Both the position numbers and the translations under genes were made by a program. The notes under the pieces are model-generated. The model made no database searches, was not told the origin of the DNA, and saw only the letters and a list, made by a program, of their open reading frames with translations. A DNA stretch of 20,000 nucleotides from Chara braunii (Eukaryota; Streptophyta; Charophyceae; Charales; Characeae), in NCBI GenBank assembly GCA_003427395.1, contig BFEA01000010.1, positions 1,095,173 to 1,115,172 on the forward strand. The letters are read 5' to 3'. The number at the start of each line of letters is the position of its first letter. Position 1 is the first letter of the stretch. Shown here piece by piece: positions 8,188 to 16,233 of this stretch.

Positions 8188-8319
8188 TCATCCTTCGTAT
8201 TCGAGGAAGGCGTCTATGGGCTCTGCATCCTCCATCCCTTCGGGAGTGATGCAAACCTGATTCAGCCCATCTGCCTTATTGCGGATTCCAGCAATCCGTT
8301 CGATCATGTAATCGAACTG
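8188..8319 (-). pseudogene. RNase H to integrase linker between two stops
   Basis: Between TGA at 8322-8320 and TGA at 8190-8188 the same frame reads QFDYMIERIAGIRNKADGL and then VCITPEGMEDAEPIDAFLEY. The piece QFDY.IERIAG.RN.ADGLS-like is the usual Ty3/gypsy sequence right after RNase H. The preceding stop replaces a residue that is normally aromatic (often Trp), consistent with TGG to TGA. Confidence 0.7.
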
Positions 8320-8994
8320 TCAGATGAAGCATACCCATCTCCCTACCGTCGGATCTATAGGCCTGTAATTCTTTAGAGCCCATGCGACATTCGTCGGATC
8401 GATCCTTAAGATGAACCGACTCCCAAATAAGTAGGCCTGTAAGGTCTTAAGGCAATGTAGGACGACTAGGACCTCTTTCTTGAATTGCGAGTACCGCCGT
8501 TCTGCGGAGTTCAGGGTTCTACTTTCGAACCTAATCGGCCTCTCTTTGCCTTCCTCATCCTTTTGAATCAACATACCTCCTACGGCCAAAGGTCCTCCAT
8601 CAGTCTCTAGGATGAAGGGTCGTCCCACTTCGTCATTAAAACAAGGCGCGGACAAGGCGACTGTCTCTGATGTCAATATGTCATTGAGCCTTTGGACAAC
8701 TCCTTCTCGCTCCTCCGTCCAATCCATGGTTTCTTCTTCCCTGATCATAGCCCGGATAGGCTCAACAATCTTCGCAAAGTTCTTAATGAAGATCCTCCAA
8801 AAGCCGACTACACCTAGGAATGCCCTTACCTCCGTTGTCGTGCCCAACGGTGTCGGCCATTGTGATATCTTGTCGGTTTTTGCCGGATCCGGCTTACTGC
8901 TGTAAGCACCGCAACGAAATCCTAGTATAGTTACCTCCGGTACTGCTAGGATACTCTTCGGAGTAGATCCTTGATGTCGTGCAGGTGGTCCCAC
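8320..8994 (-). CDS. pol (RT C-terminus, RNase H): Reverse transcriptase thumb/connection and RNase H
   Basis: The true homology starts at about residue 11 (PKSILAVPEVTILGFRCG), the thumb region of Ty3/gypsy RT. VRAFLGVVGFWRIFIKNFAK follows, the hallmark connection motif (FLG..G(Y/F)(Y/W)R.FI..FA). RNase H occupies about residues 125-220 with catalytic Asp132 (ETDGGPLAVGG), Glu174 (FKKEVLVVLH) and Asp199 (LRIDPTNVAWAL). The motif RPIRFESRTLNSAERRYSQ is the typical gypsy (I/V).(F)(E/A)SR.L...E..Y. RNase H removes the RNA template strand during cDNA synthesis. The frame differs by one from the upstream YIDD segment. The conventional start at 8994 lies in out-of-frame sequence, so the first ten residues are not part of the protein. 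Confidence 0.9.
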   Translation of the reverse strand: MGPPARHQGSTPKSILAVPEVTILGFRCGAYSSKPDPAKTDKISQWPTPLGTTTEVRAFLGVVGFWRIFIKNFAKIVEPIRAMIREEETMDWTEEREGVVQRLNDILTSETVALSAPCFNDEVGRPFILETDGGPLAVGGMLIQKDEEGKERPIRFESRTLNSAERRYSQFKKEVLVVLHCLKTLQAYLFGSRFILRIDPTNVAWALKNYRPIDPTVGRWVCFI

Positions 8995-9122
8995 ACAAAA
9001 CGTCGGATCCCTGGCTGGACTTCCGTCTCGTCCTTCTCCTGCGCGCCTTTGATCGGATTGTCATCGATGTAAGGTTCACATTTTTCTGGGAACATGTCCC
9101 TGGCCATAGCGAGCATCCTGCA
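8946..9122 (-). pseudogene. Reverse transcriptase palm segment with YIDD
   Basis: This continues in the same frame after the TAA at 9125-9123. It contains CEPYIDDNPIKGAQEKDETE with the catalytic YIDD box at 9071-9060, then RRFVWDHLHDIKDLLRR, and meets a TAG at 8948-8946. The homologous continuation (PKSILAVPE) is in the next frame, so about one base net, or a small non-triplet block, is missing near 8950. The usual segment just before the thumb (the LKLNP-like region of Ty3 RT) seems shortened. DD followed by NP, rather than a hydrophobic pair, is unusual among Ty3/gypsy elements. Confidence 0.8.
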
Positions 9123-9776
9123 TTACGCTTCGGCCACCGCGTTTGTGAATCCCATAGGTGTCACTTGCATCTGTAGCTGGCCTACGGGGGTGTGCATAGC
9201 GGTGTATGGCCTGTCCCAAACATCCAATGGAAGCTGGTCGTACCCTGAGTACAGATCTATTAGGGAGTAAATGCTCCGACCGGCGTGCGATTCTGCTAAC
9301 AAGTCAGCCTGAGGTAGCGAGCCAGCATCCCGGATGGTTACCGCATTCAACTTTTGTAGGTCCTGAATCCACCTTAGCGTCTTGTTAGGCTTCCGAAAGA
9401 CGAACCACCGATTTGCGTATGGCGATGCCTTAGGCTCCGCAACGAAGGAGTCCATCTTCGCTCGGAGGAGGTCTGTTACTTCTCCTGCTATCCCAAATTC
9501 ATAGGACGACCCCTTATCATTCCAGCACTCATGTTCTACCGTATGGATTCTGACCGAAGGGATCAACTTCGCATCCAGTCGTCCCTTTTGGTGATCACTA
9601 AAGGCGAATGCCAGGTGAAACTCCTGGCAGGTCCTTTTGATCAGGCGGGTTTCTTCTTCCGTTAAGAACCCGTCTATCCCTATCTTCATTGTGTCCGCTA
9701 CCTCATCTGGTATCCGATGTCCCTCCGTCGCCCTTCTCTCTCGGATCACTCGAAGGACCTCTTCCTCCTTTTCCAT
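9123..9776 (-). CDS. pol (RT): Reverse transcriptase, fingers and palm N-terminal part
   Basis: From the ATG at 9776 there are 217 residues to a TAA. Residues 118-150 (SPYANRWFVFRKPNKTLRW, then LQKLNAVTIRD) are the conserved fingers motif (W-V..K...RVC.DYR.LN in other elements). SLIDLYSGYDQLPL carries the first catalytic aspartate, Asp174 (9257-9255). YTAMHTPVGQLQMQVTPMGF is the motif-B-like F/Y...PFGL..AP.GF region. The frame is actually open upstream of this ATG (KIPEGSVRKYKPVGRKAKPV), so the ATG is only the first Met of a polyprotein segment. The stop falls at AEA*CRM and the frame continues to YIDD. A CAA-to-TAA change would explain it. Confidence 0.9.
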   Translation of the reverse strand: MEKEEEVLRVIRERRATEGHRIPDEVADTMKIGIDGFLTEEETRLIKRTCQEFHLAFAFSDHQKGRLDAKLIPSVRIHTVEHECWNDKGSSYEFGIAGEVTDLLRAKMDSFVAEPKASPYANRWFVFRKPNKTLRWIQDLQKLNAVTIRDAGSLPQADLLAESHAGRSIYSLIDLYSGYDQLPLDVWDRPYTAMHTPVGQLQMQVTPMGFTNAVAEA

Positions 9777-9829
9777 AGCCTCTTCCCTTGACGTCTCTAG
9801 CAGGATCGAGACCGGTTTTGCTTTCCTCC

Positions 9830-12241
9830 CTACTGGCTTGTACTTTCGAACACTTCCTTCCGGGATCTTTCTCCTAAAAAATGAACAGTCGGAATTGCCC
9901 CCGTGGCCTCTACGACTCGTGGTTGAATACTAACTAGTTTCCCATTCATGCAATATCCCTTTTGCACCTCTCTTTTGAACTTGGCCAAGGCTGCCGAATC
10001 CACTTTTACCTTGTGGTATCTGAGGGCCTTGATGAGTTGCAATAGATCGGGAATCTCGAGTGCAATTTCCGGCACGTCTATGCGTACTTCTTTCCGTTTG
10101 GGCAGGCTAGCACCAAGTTCGACCTCTGACTCCTTTTCCGCTACCATAACACCTAGGACTTCGTCCTCCTGCCTCCTCTTCTTCTGGGGCAGGCCCATCT
10201 TGATCCACTCTTTTTTGTTGAATGTTCCCTCAATCATGATTTCTACCCTTTCTCTCATACCCTCCATCCGTGCGAAAGCCCCTTTCCGCGTGCTATCCTC
10301 GAACGACGGCGACCATGTTGCCAGCTTCCCCTTCGGGGGGTCTCCTACCGTTCCAAGGAGTCGAAGGAGCTCGCCCCGGCCGGTCATAGGGTCCTTTATA
10401 TCTACCATGTACGAGCCATCGTGCAAGTGCATGCCTATCATCTCTACGTTCGCGCACCACGGTCTCCCGAGGATTATGTCGTGGTCCATTTCCTCCATTA
10501 CGGTCATCCGCTGAAACGACCAGACCGATTCCCTGACCCCTGCCTTCACAGCACACTTCGTGACGTACCCAGCAAACAGGATTTCCCCGCCAGCTCCCCG
10601 GATGCTCCCTGTTACTTCCTTGTTTACCGCACATCCCGTGATCGTTGCGAAATCTCTCCTTATGAGAGTGATTTGTACTCCCCCGTCTACTAATGCGTCG
10701 GTATGATGCGTCCCAATCTGGATTTTCAGCTTCCCTACGGGCAGCGCATGAAAGCTAAGCTTTCTCCCCGGTGGTAACCTCATGACCTCGCCGCCCTCTC
10801 GGTCGGGCAAACTCAAACGAATATCCGCAAAAACTTTCTCGAGATCCTCCAAGTCCCCGCGANTCCTCTGAAGGTTAGCCACTTCTTGCGGAACTTCCTC
10901 CTCCTTCTCCCCTTCTGGTAATTCGGGGTTGTCGCCTATTTCTACTTGCCACCGGGTCAACAATTGTCTAAGCCCTTTGAGCAACCTAGGGCTAGCCTGC
11001 AGCATAGTCTGAAAAGACACCGACACCATGGTTCCTAGTAACTTACTAATGGTGTCGTCGATTTCTGGCAAGGATAAGATCGGGATTTGGCACCTAAACT
11101 TCTTCTTGGCAGCGGTAACTTTGTCGGCAGGCTCCTCTTCCCTAGGTTTTCCATAGACCCTTTCCGGTTCCTCGGCCTCAGGCTCTGCTTGGGGTTTCGA
11201 ACTTCCAGCAACCTCCTCCATCACGGTGTCGCGGTTAATCCTTCTCCCAGCCGTCCCTAGCCGAGTAGTCGCGTTCACCCTATCACGTCCGTCGTTTTCC
11301 AAAATAAAATTGACCTGCAGCCCGCGCCCCTGGCGTTGATCCCAGATGATCTCCCCCACCGGCTCGGCTTCTACGGCTGTTATTTTTAGCCCGTTGAGCA
11401 TGATAATGGCTCGCCACATCCCTCCTGGCGAGTTCCAGTTCACCCGTTCCGCTTGTGGTCCAAATATCTCCCCCTTTAACGACCTGGTACACCTTATTTT
11501 CATAATATCATGGTTGAGCTTTGGGCAGGCGCGCACATAATGTCCTATCGCGGTGCAGTACTTGCATTGCTCGTTAGCAGGATCTCTCTGTCCGTATCCC
11601 CGGTTTGCTACACCTGGCGGGACCACAGCTTCCTGGGGAGGGAGGGCAGGTCGGGATACTTGCGCTTGCATAACCATTAGCGCGCCTTCCATCCTTTCAA
11701 TCTTATTGTCGACCCCGTTCACCCGCTCATGTAGACTTTCAATCCCTTTCTTTACCTTGTCGCCCGTCCTACCGATCAGATCTATGATCTCTCCTTCCTT
11801 GAGCAAGGCCAACGTCTCCCTTACTACCATTTTCTCAACCAAATCTGTTACCGTGCTAAGATCAACATCCCACGTGTTTACGAACTTGCTCGTCTGTTGG
11901 TAGGCTGACAGGATCTTGTCTTTGTCGAACTCGGAGAACTGCCTGAGGAAATATTTGCTCATTATCCGGTNCGTGACNCCGGGGATCCTTAGTGCTACTA
12001 GAGTAAATTCNCGTAGNAAATCNTTGTANNTTGCGAAGTTNTTCCTCTGAACTGCCGCTAGGTCGGCCTCCGTTGCCATTTTCTCCGCCGCTAGGTACTT
12101 CCTCATCATCACATCCCGGGTCTCCTTCCAAGACCGGTTTGCGGCTACAGTGACCATTATGTCCCGTCCTAGGCTTAACGACACATGCTGTCCTAGGTGG
12201 TCCATCTTTTCCTCCTCGGTCCACTTTAGTACCGCAGCTAG
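9830..12241 (-). CDS. gag-pro: Gag (capsid, nucleocapsid) and retropepsin-like protease
   Basis: The open frame starts at 12241, continuing the preceding gag frame after a one-base shift; its first ATG is at 12205 (791 residues). Residues 1-120 are a gag capsid domain (SWKETRDVMMRKYLAAE, then SKYFLRQFSEFDKDKILSAY). A coiled-coil-like piece follows (about 140-170). A CCHC zinc knuckle CKYCTAIGHYVRAC lies at residues 214-227 (11566-11525). A second folded segment follows the knuckle, then an acidic linker. The protease lies around residues 490-620: DALVDGGVQITLI with the likely catalytic Asp507 (10687-10685), and later HDIILGRPWCANVEMIG, the conserved ILGRPW flap partner. The active site reads D-G-G rather than D-S/T-G. 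The frame ends at TAG (9832-9830), while the homologous continuation toward RT is one frame over. Nine Ns affect it, eight clustered near residues 55-79. Confidence 0.9.
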   Translation of the reverse strand, partial: LAAVLKWTEEEKMDHLGQHVSLSLGRDIMVTVAANRSWKETRDVMMRKYLAAEKMATEADLAAVQRXNFAXYXDXLXEFTLVALRIPXVTXRIMSKYFLRQFSEFDKDKILSAYQQTSKFVNTWDVDLSTVTDLVEKMVVRETLALLKEGEIIDLIGRTGDKVKKGIESLHERVNGVDNKIERMEGALMVMQAQVSRPALPPQEAVVPPGVANRGYGQRDPANEQCKYCTAIGHYVRACPKLNHDIMKIRCTRSLKGEIFGPQAERVNWNSPGGMWRAIIMLNGLKITAVEAEPVGEIIWDQRQGRGLQVNFILENDGRDRVNATTRLGTAGRRINRDTVMEEVAGSSKPQAEPEAEEPERVYGKPREEEPADKVTAAKKKFRCQIPILSLPEIDDTISKLLGTMVSVSFQTMLQASPRLLKGLRQLLTRWQVEIGDNPELPEGEKEEEVPQEVANLQRXRGDLEDLEKVFADIRLSLPDREGGEVMRLPPGRKLSFHALPVGKLKIQIGTHHTDALVDGGVQITLIRRDFATITGCAVNKEVTGSIRGAGGEILFAGYVTKCAVKAGVRESVWSFQRMTVMEEMDHDIILGRPWCANVEMIGMHLHDGSYMVDIKDPMTGRGELLRLLGTVGDPPKGKLATWSPSFEDSTRKGAFARMEGMRERVEIMIEGTFNKKEWIKMGLPQKKRRQEDEVLGVMVAEKESEVELGASLPKRKEVRIDVPEIALEIPDLLQLIKALRYHKVKVDSAALAKFKREVQKGYCMNGKLVSIQPRVVEATGAIPTVHFLGERSRKEVFESTSQ
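11971..12041. other. Cluster of eight single Ns in gag
   Basis: Ns lie at 11971, 11978, 12011, 12017, 12023, 12029, 12030 and 12041. In the gag frame six of the eight are at third codon positions. This suggests ambiguous consensus calls between related copies rather than a gap. Confidence 0.6.
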
Positions 12242-12657
12242 GTTTTGTAGTCGATCAGGAACTCCTTGATGTTTGCTCCATCAAAAGTCAGCTTTTTCTT
12301 GGCATCTGCCAGATAGCCTTTATTTTTGTTTAGTGCTCGTGCGAGGGACGACACTATCTTCTTAAGGCCGCCCTCGGAGCTGCTGGCCTCGCCTACCACA
12401 CTGCTATCCGGGCTCTCCTTGCCGGCCTTCTGTCCCTCCCTGGTTTTCATAGTCCCTTCCGGGTCAAACCATCCCAACACTCTTTCCCTAAGGCTCCAAA
12501 GTCTTTCGCATCCTCGCGCTACTGCTGGCGTGATCGGCAGGCGGCTAGCCCTACTATCCATCATTTCCTCAATCAGTCTTGCCTTGTATTCGGCGGTTCT
12601 CTTGTCTATCTCGGCTAGTTTGCGCCTTGTGTCCGCGACCCTTACTTTCTTAGGCAT
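12238..12657 (-). CDS. gag (N-terminal part): Gag N-terminal (matrix-like) part
   Basis: From an ATG at 12657 the frame gives 139 residues and ends at a TAG (12240-12238). It starts MPKKVRVADTRRKLAEIDKR, a basic helical segment, then an Arg/Trp-rich region (CERLWSLRERVLGWFDPEG). It ends KKLTFDGANIKEFLIDYK, the typical start of a gypsy capsid domain (F.G.....FL..Y). The next frame carries on directly with LAAVLKWTEEEKMDHLGQHV, so a base is missing in the A-run at 12243-12246 (four A, five needed). An in-frame TGA separates it from the upstream frame 12906-12661. GAA TGA GCC could derive from GAA CGA GCC. Confidence 0.8.
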   Translation of the reverse strand: MPKKVRVADTRRKLAEIDKRTAEYKARLIEEMMDSRASRLPITPAVARGCERLWSLRERVLGWFDPEGTMKTREGQKAGKESPDSSVVGEASSSEGGLKKIVSSLARALNKNKGYLADAKKKLTFDGANIKEFLIDYKT

Positions 12658-12660
12658 GGC

Positions 12661-12906
12661 TCATTCCGAGTTTCGGGGACTTGTCCTATCCTTATTTCTG
12701 CCTTCCTTGGTCCCCTGGGTCCCTTGCCTGCTTCCCCCGGCTTTCCCCGAGCTTTCTCCTGTGGAGATTTCCTTCCGGTTCCCTTTGGTACCATCCGGAT
12801 TTATCGATTCTCTGTCCTTCTGCCCCCCTTCGCTTTGCGCGGCACTGCCTTCCAAGCCTAGTTTTCCTTCACTCTTATGGTTATCTGTCTCCTCCTCCGT
12901 TGCCAT
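12661..12906 (-). CDS. Probable start of gag: low-complexity hydrophilic leader
   Basis: The frame begins at ATG 12906 (MATEEETDNHKSEGKLGLEG; an earlier in-frame ATG at 12948 is possible) and ends with TGA at 12663-12661, three bases before the ATG of the next gag piece and in the same frame. It is rich in Gly, Glu, Lys, Ser and Thr, with no hydrophobic core, as expected for a disordered gag leader. Because the frame matches that of the following segment, I infer one original gag reading frame split by a point mutation. A separate small ORF is the alternative. Confidence 0.5.
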   Translation of the reverse strand: MATEEETDNHKSEGKLGLEGSAAQSEGGQKDRESINPDGTKGNRKEISTGESSGKAGGSRQGTQGTKEGRNKDRTSPRNSE

Positions 12907-13373
12907 TTTGCCTAGTTCTGCATAAGCCAAAGAATTCCCAGGACACACGCAATGCGAGGTTTTTAGGTTCCCTAGGCCCCTAGCTCTGTTGGCTTATCTT
13001 TATAGTCTCCTTTCCTATCCCCGTTTCCTGATTGCCCTTCCTTAAGGAGGAGCCACGAATGGCCCTGCCGCCCAGCCGAGCTATGAACGTGACTGGGCTT
13101 CCTTTATCACAAGCCCGTTTGAAGTGCCCTTGTCCCGTCGGCCGAGGCGAGGGAGTCCGGGTTAGGCATCCTGCTAGGGGAAGCCTCCCTGAGGAGCGTT
13201 TCCCGTTTTTTTTACCTTTCGGGTTATGGTCACTCATTAGGAGTCTACCCTCTTCTTTGTTTTTCTAGTGGGTTTTAGCCATCTGGGTCCGAGGCCCCTT
13301 TCTTATTCCCATTGGCGGTTTTCCGTACGCAGCGAACTATACTAGATNTGCCCTATTGGCCTGCCTGCGGATC
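12907..13373 (-). other. Spacer between the four-unit block and gag
   Basis: No recognisable coding signal. A minus-strand frame of 85 codons (13237-12980, starting MSDHNPKGKKNGKRSSGRL) is basic and low-complexity and may be chance. A TATAAAG sequence lies on the minus strand at 13004-12998, about 90 bases before the gag ATG, which could be a core promoter or chance. One N lies at 13348. Confidence 0.35.
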
Positions 13374-13428
13374 CTAGTCCTGCTCGCGCCCTCGTGGTTC
13401 TTCCGGTTCGGTCGGCTCCTCGAATAGC

Positions 13429-14223
13429 TCAGCCACCCCTGCCAAATAGCTCTCTCCTAATCTCGATCTCCCTTTGGATTATGCGTTCGTGCCCTGTCTG
13501 GTCTAGCCAGGGTGTACGAAATATCAGGATATGGATGACTTCCAGTAACTCGTGGGTCCTGTTTCCCCAGAACGGCCCATGCCTCACGGCGACATCATAG
13601 AACATCCCGATGGTTAGAGAGGGGAAGTGGTCTGCCCACATTATTGCCGAGTCTGCCAGCTCCCTCGCCCTTGCGAGGCTTCCGAAGACGAGATCTATCA
13701 TAAAACGGGGGACGCGGCACCTCAGCGGCGTGGTTGGTACTCTGAATTCACGCCATCCCCTCATTTCCACCCGGGTAAGTAAGCCCACGTTCCTTCTACC
13801 CCTGACTGATTGTCCTATCCGGGTCAACATCCGGGCGGCCCTTTGAAAAACCGGCGCCAGCTCGTGACCTTGTGTTATCTCTACCCCCAACTAGTGCTAG
13901 CCGATCTCAGGCAGATACATGGTTCCGGTAACTTCCAGATTGGAAAACAGATCATCCTCGGGTCCTCGGTCGAGTCTCATCCCTGTCCACCGACATTCTA
14001 CCAACATGAAGGCGGCGTCCCTCCCCAAAGTCACAGCCCGCCATTCTATATCGAACCCCCGATAAGTTGAACTCGACGGGAGGGATACTTCCCAACGTCC
14101 ACCGTTATTCCACGGCGGTCCGGGGTACCGGGGTTGGCGCGCCAGTCGCACACGGGCCTGAAGTTCCACATGCTCACGTTTTGCTGCCATGGTTACCTTG
14201 GTGATTTCCTGCATGATCCACAT
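13429..14223 (-). pseudogene. Unit 4 of a four-unit paralogous protein family
   Basis: A minus-strand frame with ATG options at 14223, 14214 and 14190, interrupted by TAG at 13899-13897 and TAG at 13893-13891. It contains the family landmarks in order: RWEVSLPSSSTYRGFDIEW, ATLGRDAAFMLVECRW-type strand region, LEVTGTMYLPEIG, then VPRFMIDLVFG, then VAVRHGPFWGNRTHEL. It aligns without gaps with units 2 and 3 from RWEVS to VPRF (131 positions). The first stop falls where unit 3 has a Trp. The frame ends at TGA 13431-13429. In another frame an acidic tail (AELFEEPTEPEEPRGREQD) then runs to a stop at 13376-13374, like the acidic tail of unit 1, so a frameshift near 13430 is likely. Function unknown. 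Confidence 0.6.
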
Positions 14224-14307
14224 AGAAAGTGTTACAGCCAATCCTTAGAAATCGTCCACCTACTGCCCCCTTGTCCTTCGTGTTTTCATTTCCCTTTCTA
14301 GTCCCAA

Positions 14308-15099
14308 CTATCCCTCTATACCCCTGGGAGCAGTAGCCTCCTCGGGCTGTTCATACAGCCGGTAGAGATCATCTATGTAGGTCGCGCCCCGATCTACCTC
14401 TCATCGGATGAATCTCCACATGGTCTCATCACTTATTTGCGGGACTCCTGGCCTAGTATTCACCGCTGCTCGTAGAATGCAAAGCACCTCGCCCCCTTGT
14501 TCGTCCCCGAAAAGCCCCATCTCTAGAAAGGCCCGATAGTGCTCTCGATACATTATCGCTTCGTCAAAATTTAGCCTACTTACAGCAGTTATCGCCTGCT
14601 CCACTCGTTCTATACCTCCCATTTGTCTTAGCAGGAAGGGCGGCAGACTCATCTGTACGATCTCATTCGGCAGCTCAGAGACCCCTGCTGCGGCGACTTT
14701 TACCTCAGCCGTCACGTCATCTCGTTCCGGATCTGCAAACTCAAACCCCTCCCGCCAGGTTATTTGCCATGCTCCTTCGAACATTCGTACGGGGTCATCC
14801 CCGAAAGCCAAAGCAATCCCAAAGGTCCGCCATCCCTCTTCCGACAGGTGTAAGGATCCCGTCGCGTGTACACGCCCTGGGCGGTTCAAGTCTACGCCCC
14901 CGAACTCCCCTCTCGCCTGTCATTCTAGCTTCACTACTAGGTACACAGTATCTTCCACCAACTCTACCCCCACCCAGTCCATTACCGGATTGCCTACCGT
15001 ATTTCTCGCCGTCAGGCTTATTTCGACCCTGCCCTCTGATATTCTTGGTGGCAGGATCCCACGAGGTCTATCCGCCCCTAACGTCATTCGCCGGGCCAT
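14308..15099 (-). pseudogene. Unit 3 of the paralogous family
   Basis: From ATG 15099 (MARRMTLGADRPRGILPPRI) the frame runs 263 codons to TAG 14310-14308, with two internal stops: TGA 14922-14920 and TGA 14403-14401. Landmarks are GRVEISLTARNT, MDWVGVELVEDTVYLVVKLE, VHATGSLHLSEEGWRTFGIA, MSLPPFLLRQMGG and RAFLEMGLFGDEQGGEV. The first stop lies exactly where units 1 and 4 have Trp. The second lies where units 1, 2 and 4 have Arg (CGA to TGA). The longest undamaged part is 14919-14404. Alternating hydrophobic residues in the first half suggest beta strands; the last 90 residues look helical. No known domain recognised. Confidence 0.65.
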
Positions 15100-15405
15100 C
15101 TCGCAATGTCTCCTTTCCTGCTTTCTTAGTCCGATAGCTGCACCCACCGAGATTCTATGCCTTTCGTGTTTTAGTCTTTCAACCCTCCCTACTTATTGTA
15201 CAGTGGTTCCTGCCGCTATCCGCAACTCATACACGTTCAATTCTACCCGACCCCCATTTTCCAGTTGTTGTCACTTCCCCCTTGTTTCGATCCTTATGCA
15301 CCATCTACGACCTAATGTACACATTCCCTTTCTTATGTTACACCTTACTTTACAAGCACCCTCCTTACTCAGGCCTTTTCGTTGTGTTGGATTCCTTGGC
15401 CTCAT
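15100..15405 (-). pseudogene. Possible truncated fifth unit between units 2 and 3
   Basis: The 306-base spacer stays in the same frame with only two stops (TGA 15273-15271, TAA 15195-15193). RWCIRIETRGK, stop, QQLENGGRVELNVYE can be laid on the unit N-terminus, with the stop at the position of the Trp of unit 1 and LE matching. The match is short and weak. It may be a remnant of another copy or chance. Confidence 0.25.
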
Positions 15406-16161
15406 TCAGTCGAACCACAGTACCTCAAATAGTTTAAAGACGCAGTCTACGTAGGAGGGTGCAGCCACCGCCTCCCGGCTAACCATGGCGTCCCAAGACT
15501 CCGCCTCCACCTCTAGGCGGTCATACCTGCCTATTCTTAGGACCATGATGACTTCCTCGGCTTTATCTTTGTAGAAGGGTCCACATTTCAATGAGAGCCT
15601 ATAGAACTCCTCAGTCAACCAGGCACACTCTATATGCACCCTTCTCATGGAGGCGGCTACTTCAAAAATGTGCAAAACCCCCCCAAACCACTCGGCTATG
15701 AATTCCGGTACCCAAGCCGTTATCCGTAGACTTGGAGGTTAGAGTTCCTTCCACCCTCCCATCACAACTCTGCTACTAACTTCGTCTTATCCCTCGTTGG
15801 CGAACAGCTTGCCTTCCTTTCGCGTTCGGGCCTCTTCATCCCCTAGAAGCCACATCGGGTCCTGTCCCATTACTAACATGGTGTAAGACAGGTGTCATCC
15901 ATCCTCGGAAAGGACAATCGTTCTAACTGACTCTACCTTGCCTTCTGCTATATCATCCCAACCTTCCTCTTGCCTTATCGGGTTCCGAATCCGCTCTATC
16001 CATACATATAACAAGTCCCGGACAACCTCAAACCCAATCCAGTCGCAGGTGGTCCCTCTTCATCCATTTCCTGTTGGTATAGGCATTTTTATTCCTCCTC
16101 CGAGTCGCCGTGGTTCCCAGCCGTTGAAGGGGTATTCCATCATCCTTTCTTCTCTAGTCAT
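15406..16161 (-). pseudogene. Unit 2 of the paralogous family
   Basis: The frame from ATG 16161 to TGA 15408-15406 contains four internal stops (16062-16060 TGA, 15897-15895 TGA, 15789-15787 TAA, 15741-15739 TAA) but no frame change. Landmarks are IKMPIPTGNG, CDWIGFEVVRDLLYVWIERI, VESVRTIVLSEDG, WVPEFIAEWFGG and RLSLKCGPFYKDKAEEV. It aligns gap-free with unit 3 from IKMPI to GPF (about 173 positions). Two of its stops fall at Trp positions of sister units (unit 1 for the first, unit 3 for the second). It ends EVLWFD without the acidic tail seen in units 1 and 4. Function unknown. Confidence 0.6.
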
Positions 16162-16233
16162 CTTTTCCTTTCCTGCACAATACCAGGCCACCCGTCCTCC
16201 CTAAGTTAAGTTTCCCCACCCGTCTTAGAAGTC

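Larger units (their letters stand above)
6548..12906 (-). mobile_element. Ty3/gypsy retrotransposon coding region, decayed
   Basis: Gag with a CCHC zinc knuckle, protease, reverse transcriptase, RNase H and integrase follow in the Ty3/gypsy order, with integrase last. The region is collinear but broken: in-frame stops at 12661, 9123, 8320, 8188 and 7114, and frame changes near 12243, 9870, 8950 and 6625. It therefore could not make a full polyprotein as written. No chromodomain is visible after the integrase GPY motif. No LTR pair was found within the window; candidate boundaries are discussed under the polypurine-like and primer-site-like features. Lineage within Ty3/gypsy is uncertain. The wording resembles elements I recall from Chara. 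Confidence 0.9.

Noticed and set aside
9948-10514. Plus-strand frame of 188 codons
   Set aside because: It is antisense to the protease-gag region, which has clear domains on the minus strand.
12326-12983. Plus-strand frames of 199 and 100 codons
   Set aside because: Antisense to gag; Ser, Leu and Pro-rich composition without domains.
12998-13004. TATAAAG as a gag promoter
   Set aside because: A seven-base match alone is weak, and retroelement transcripts normally start in the LTR.
13891-16062. Alternative genetic code with UGA as tryptophan
   Set aside because: A TAG also replaces the same Trp, TAA stops are present, and ordinary TGG codons are common; decay by transitions is simpler.
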